Origin: Flavobacteriaceae bacterium
GTDB taxonomy: Bacteria; Bacteroidota; Bacteroidia; Flavobacteriales; Flavobacteriaceae
Length of the DNA stretch: 64,000 nt
NCBI GenBank assembly: GCA_018657955.1
Contig: JABHWD010000029.1
Span: 1-64,000, forward strand
Direction: 5' to 3'
Position 1 is the stretch's first letter; each line of letters begins with the position of its first letter. This document shows positions 62,511 to 64,000 of this stretch, in pieces. Below the pieces are notes generated by a model. The model saw nothing but the letters and a program-made list of their open reading frames with translations. It had not been told where the DNA came from and searched no databases. The translations under genes and the position numbers were made by a program.

Positions 62511-64000
62511 ATGAAGACTTTACTTGCTTTTTTGTTATTAATTCATCTAATTCACGGATTTGGGGCTTGGAAATTATACTCTAAAGCAGGTTATAAATCT
62601 TGGAAAGCATTTATACCCATATATAGTATAATTATCTTAATGAAGATAATTAACAGGCCTAGATGGTGGATTATTCTTTTAATACTCCCTGTTATTAATG
62701 TAATAATGATTCCTGTAGTATGGGTAGAATTATCAAGGAGTTTTGGTAAAAATAGCTATTTAGATACATTATTATCAGTTTTAACTTTAGGATTCTATAA
62801 TTATTATCTTAACTATTTTGTTAATATTGAATATGTGACAAACAGAAATACTAATCCAAAAAGCTCAAATGGAGAATGGACTAGTTCATTAATATTTGCA
62901 ATTGTAGCAGCAACAGTAATTCATACATATTTTATCCAACCCTACACAATTCCTACATCTTCATTAGAAAAAACATTACTTGTAGGGGATTTTCTGTTTG
63001 TTAGTAAAGTCAACTATGGAGCCAGAGTGCCAATGACTACAATAGCTGCTCCAATGGTCCATGATACGCTTCCATTTATAAAAAAGAAATCGTATTTAAA
63101 TAAAGAACAAATTCCTTTTATAAGTGAACTTCCATATTTAAGATTTCCTGGTTATCAAAAAATTAAGAATAATGATATTGTAGTCTTCAACTGGCCTGTT
63201 GATACTTTCGTAAATATGTATTATACTGATAAGAATTATTACAAGCCTATTGATAAAAAAACAAATTATGTGAAAAGAGCTGTAGGTATTGCTGGAGATA
63301 CATTAGAGGTAATAAATGGCTATGTTTACATAAATGGAAAAAACAACATTCTTCCTGATGAAGCTAAACTTCAATTTTCATATTTAGTTCAACCCAAAAG
63401 GAATAGATTTAGTAAGAAAGTAATGATTAATAAATATGACATTACTGATGCATTTGGCATCATTAATCGAAATAACACATATAAGTTTATGGGTATAAGT
63501 GATATTGCATTAAACAAGTTTAAATATCATCCTAATGTTGAATCGATAGCTAAAGACACTCTACCAAAGGGCTATAGAGATGCAACTGTTTTTCCTCAAA
63601 ATGAAAATTATAATTGGAATAATGATTTTTTTGGACCAATTTATATTCCAAAAAAAGGTGAAACAATAGAAATAAATATTAATAATATTTCACTATATAA
63701 ACGTCTAATAGATGTGTATGAAAATAATGATCTATTAGTAAAAGAAGCTAAAATTTACATCAACAATAAAGAAGTATCAGAATATACCTTTAAACAAGAT
63801 TATTATTGGCTCATGGGAGACAATAGAGGGAATTCTCAAGATTCAAGATCATGGGGATTTGTACCATTTGATCATGTTGTTGGTAAACCAGTTTTTAAAT
63901 GGTTTAGTTGGGATTCAAATGCTAAAGGATTTGAAAAAATTAGATGGAATAGATTATTTACTTCTATTGCTGGAAAAGGAGGAGCAATTAACTTAATTCT
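62511..64000 (+). CDS. lepB: Signal peptidase I, incomplete at the window edge
   Basis: Open from the ATG at 62511 to the end of the window (496 codons), so the 3' end is missing. The N-terminus has two or three extra membrane segments ('LLAFLLLIHLIHGFGAW', 'WWIILLILPVINVIMIPVVW') typical of Bacteroidota LepB with a DUF5684-like front. The S26 domain follows: catalytic Ser in 'YTIPTSSLEKTLLVGD', Lys in 'NYVKRAVGIAGDTLEV' and the 'MGDNRGNSQDSRSWGFVP' box. A long insertion separates the two halves. It removes signal peptides of exported proteins. Confidence 0.93.
   Translation, partial: MKTLLAFLLLIHLIHGFGAWKLYSKAGYKSWKAFIPIYSIIILMKIINRPRWWIILLILPVINVIMIPVVWVELSRSFGKNSYLDTLLSVLTLGFYNYYLNYFVNIEYVTNRNTNPKSSNGEWTSSLIFAIVAATVIHTYFIQPYTIPTSSLEKTLLVGDFLFVSKVNYGARVPMTTIAAPMVHDTLPFIKKKSYLNKEQIPFISELPYLRFPGYQKIKNNDIVVFNWPVDTFVNMYYTDKNYYKPIDKKTNYVKRAVGIAGDTLEVINGYVYINGKNNILPDEAKLQFSYLVQPKRNRFSKKVMINKYDITDAFGIINRNNTYKFMGISDIALNKFKYHPNVESIAKDTLPKGYRDATVFPQNENYNWNNDFFGPIYIPKKGETIEININNISLYKRLIDVYENNDLLVKEAKIYINNKEVSEYTFKQDYYWLMGDNRGNSQDSRSWGFVPFDHVVGKPVFKWFSWDSNAKGFEKIRWNRLFTSIAGKGGAINLI

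Overview
The window is a low-GC chromosomal segment, most likely from a marine Flavobacteriia-type Bacteroidota. Supporting evidence: a type IX secretion C-terminal sorting domain on a secreted M14 peptidase; many short lipoproteins; L31 of the B type; MtaB; a DUF4199 protein; a carbamoyl-phosphate synthase large subunit without the C-terminal allosteric domain; a two-subunit methylmalonyl-CoA mutase beside udk and divIC; and several promoters of Bacteroidota form (TTG, about 19-20 nt, then TAnnTTTG). I see no rRNA genes and no CRISPR array. Genes are dense and intergenic gaps are short; no gene-free stretch exceeds 300 bases.

Layout. 1-4.0 kb: a SnoaL-like lipoprotein and an operon reading leftwards for an Nramp-like transporter and the 5-oxoprolinase proteins PxpA, PxpB and PxpC. 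4.0-5.3 kb: a lipoprotein DNA/RNA endonuclease and an outer-membrane protein. 5.36-10.08 kb: an accessory island (see below). 10.1-12.7 kb: hisS and the rpsF-rpsR-rplI ribosomal operon. 12.8-18.6 kb: a LytTR regulator with a degenerate receiver, priA, rlmH, rdgB, a carboxypeptidase-regulatory-domain protein and a DUF975 membrane protein. 18.7-24.8 kb: purB, a DUF885 lipoprotein, an S41 protease, a small membrane protein and rmuC. 24.9-35.8 kb: carB, rpmH, small membrane and hydrolase genes, mtaB, a peptide-binding lipoprotein, rpmE2, a glycosyltransferase and a second SnoaL-like lipoprotein. 35.9-45.7 kb: a phosphohexomutase, an MsbA-like exporter, purL and a T9SS-exported M14 peptidase. 45.7-51.6 kb: a MarR regulator followed by a complete beta-oxidation operon (fadN-, fadA- and fadE-like). 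51.6-54.5 kb: trxB, a DUF4442 protein, a Nudix hydrolase and an acyltransferase reading leftwards. 54.6-64 kb: a sugar dehydrogenase, udk, divIC, both methylmalonyl-CoA mutase subunits, parA, parB, a DUF5683 protein and the start of lepB.

The most unusual part is 5362-10078. A tyrosine recombinase reads leftwards, and the DNA encoding its last nine residues and stop codon is repeated four more times downstream in the same orientation. These sites (31-bp core, often with a conserved right arm) divide the DNA into four units of about 0.35-1.8 kb. Each unit carries one or two genes: umuD-umuC; a small membrane protein; an HTH protein plus an unknown protein; and a secreted protein. The layout resembles an integron cassette array, but with the attachment-like site inside the 3' end of the recombinase gene and no sign of a classical IntI or hairpin attC. 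A 5'-truncated tRNA-Met lies at the other side of the recombinase, suggesting an earlier tRNA-targeted integration. I do not recognise this arrangement as a described system. Mobility is inferred from sequence organisation only.

How the genes work together: the pxp operon probably imports and opens 5-oxoproline to glutamate. The fad operon degrades fatty acids, while methylmalonyl-CoA mutase links propionyl-CoA to succinyl-CoA. purB, purL and carB supply nucleotides. priA, rmuC, rdgB and the mobile umuDC serve DNA maintenance. parA/parB and divIC serve chromosome partitioning and division.
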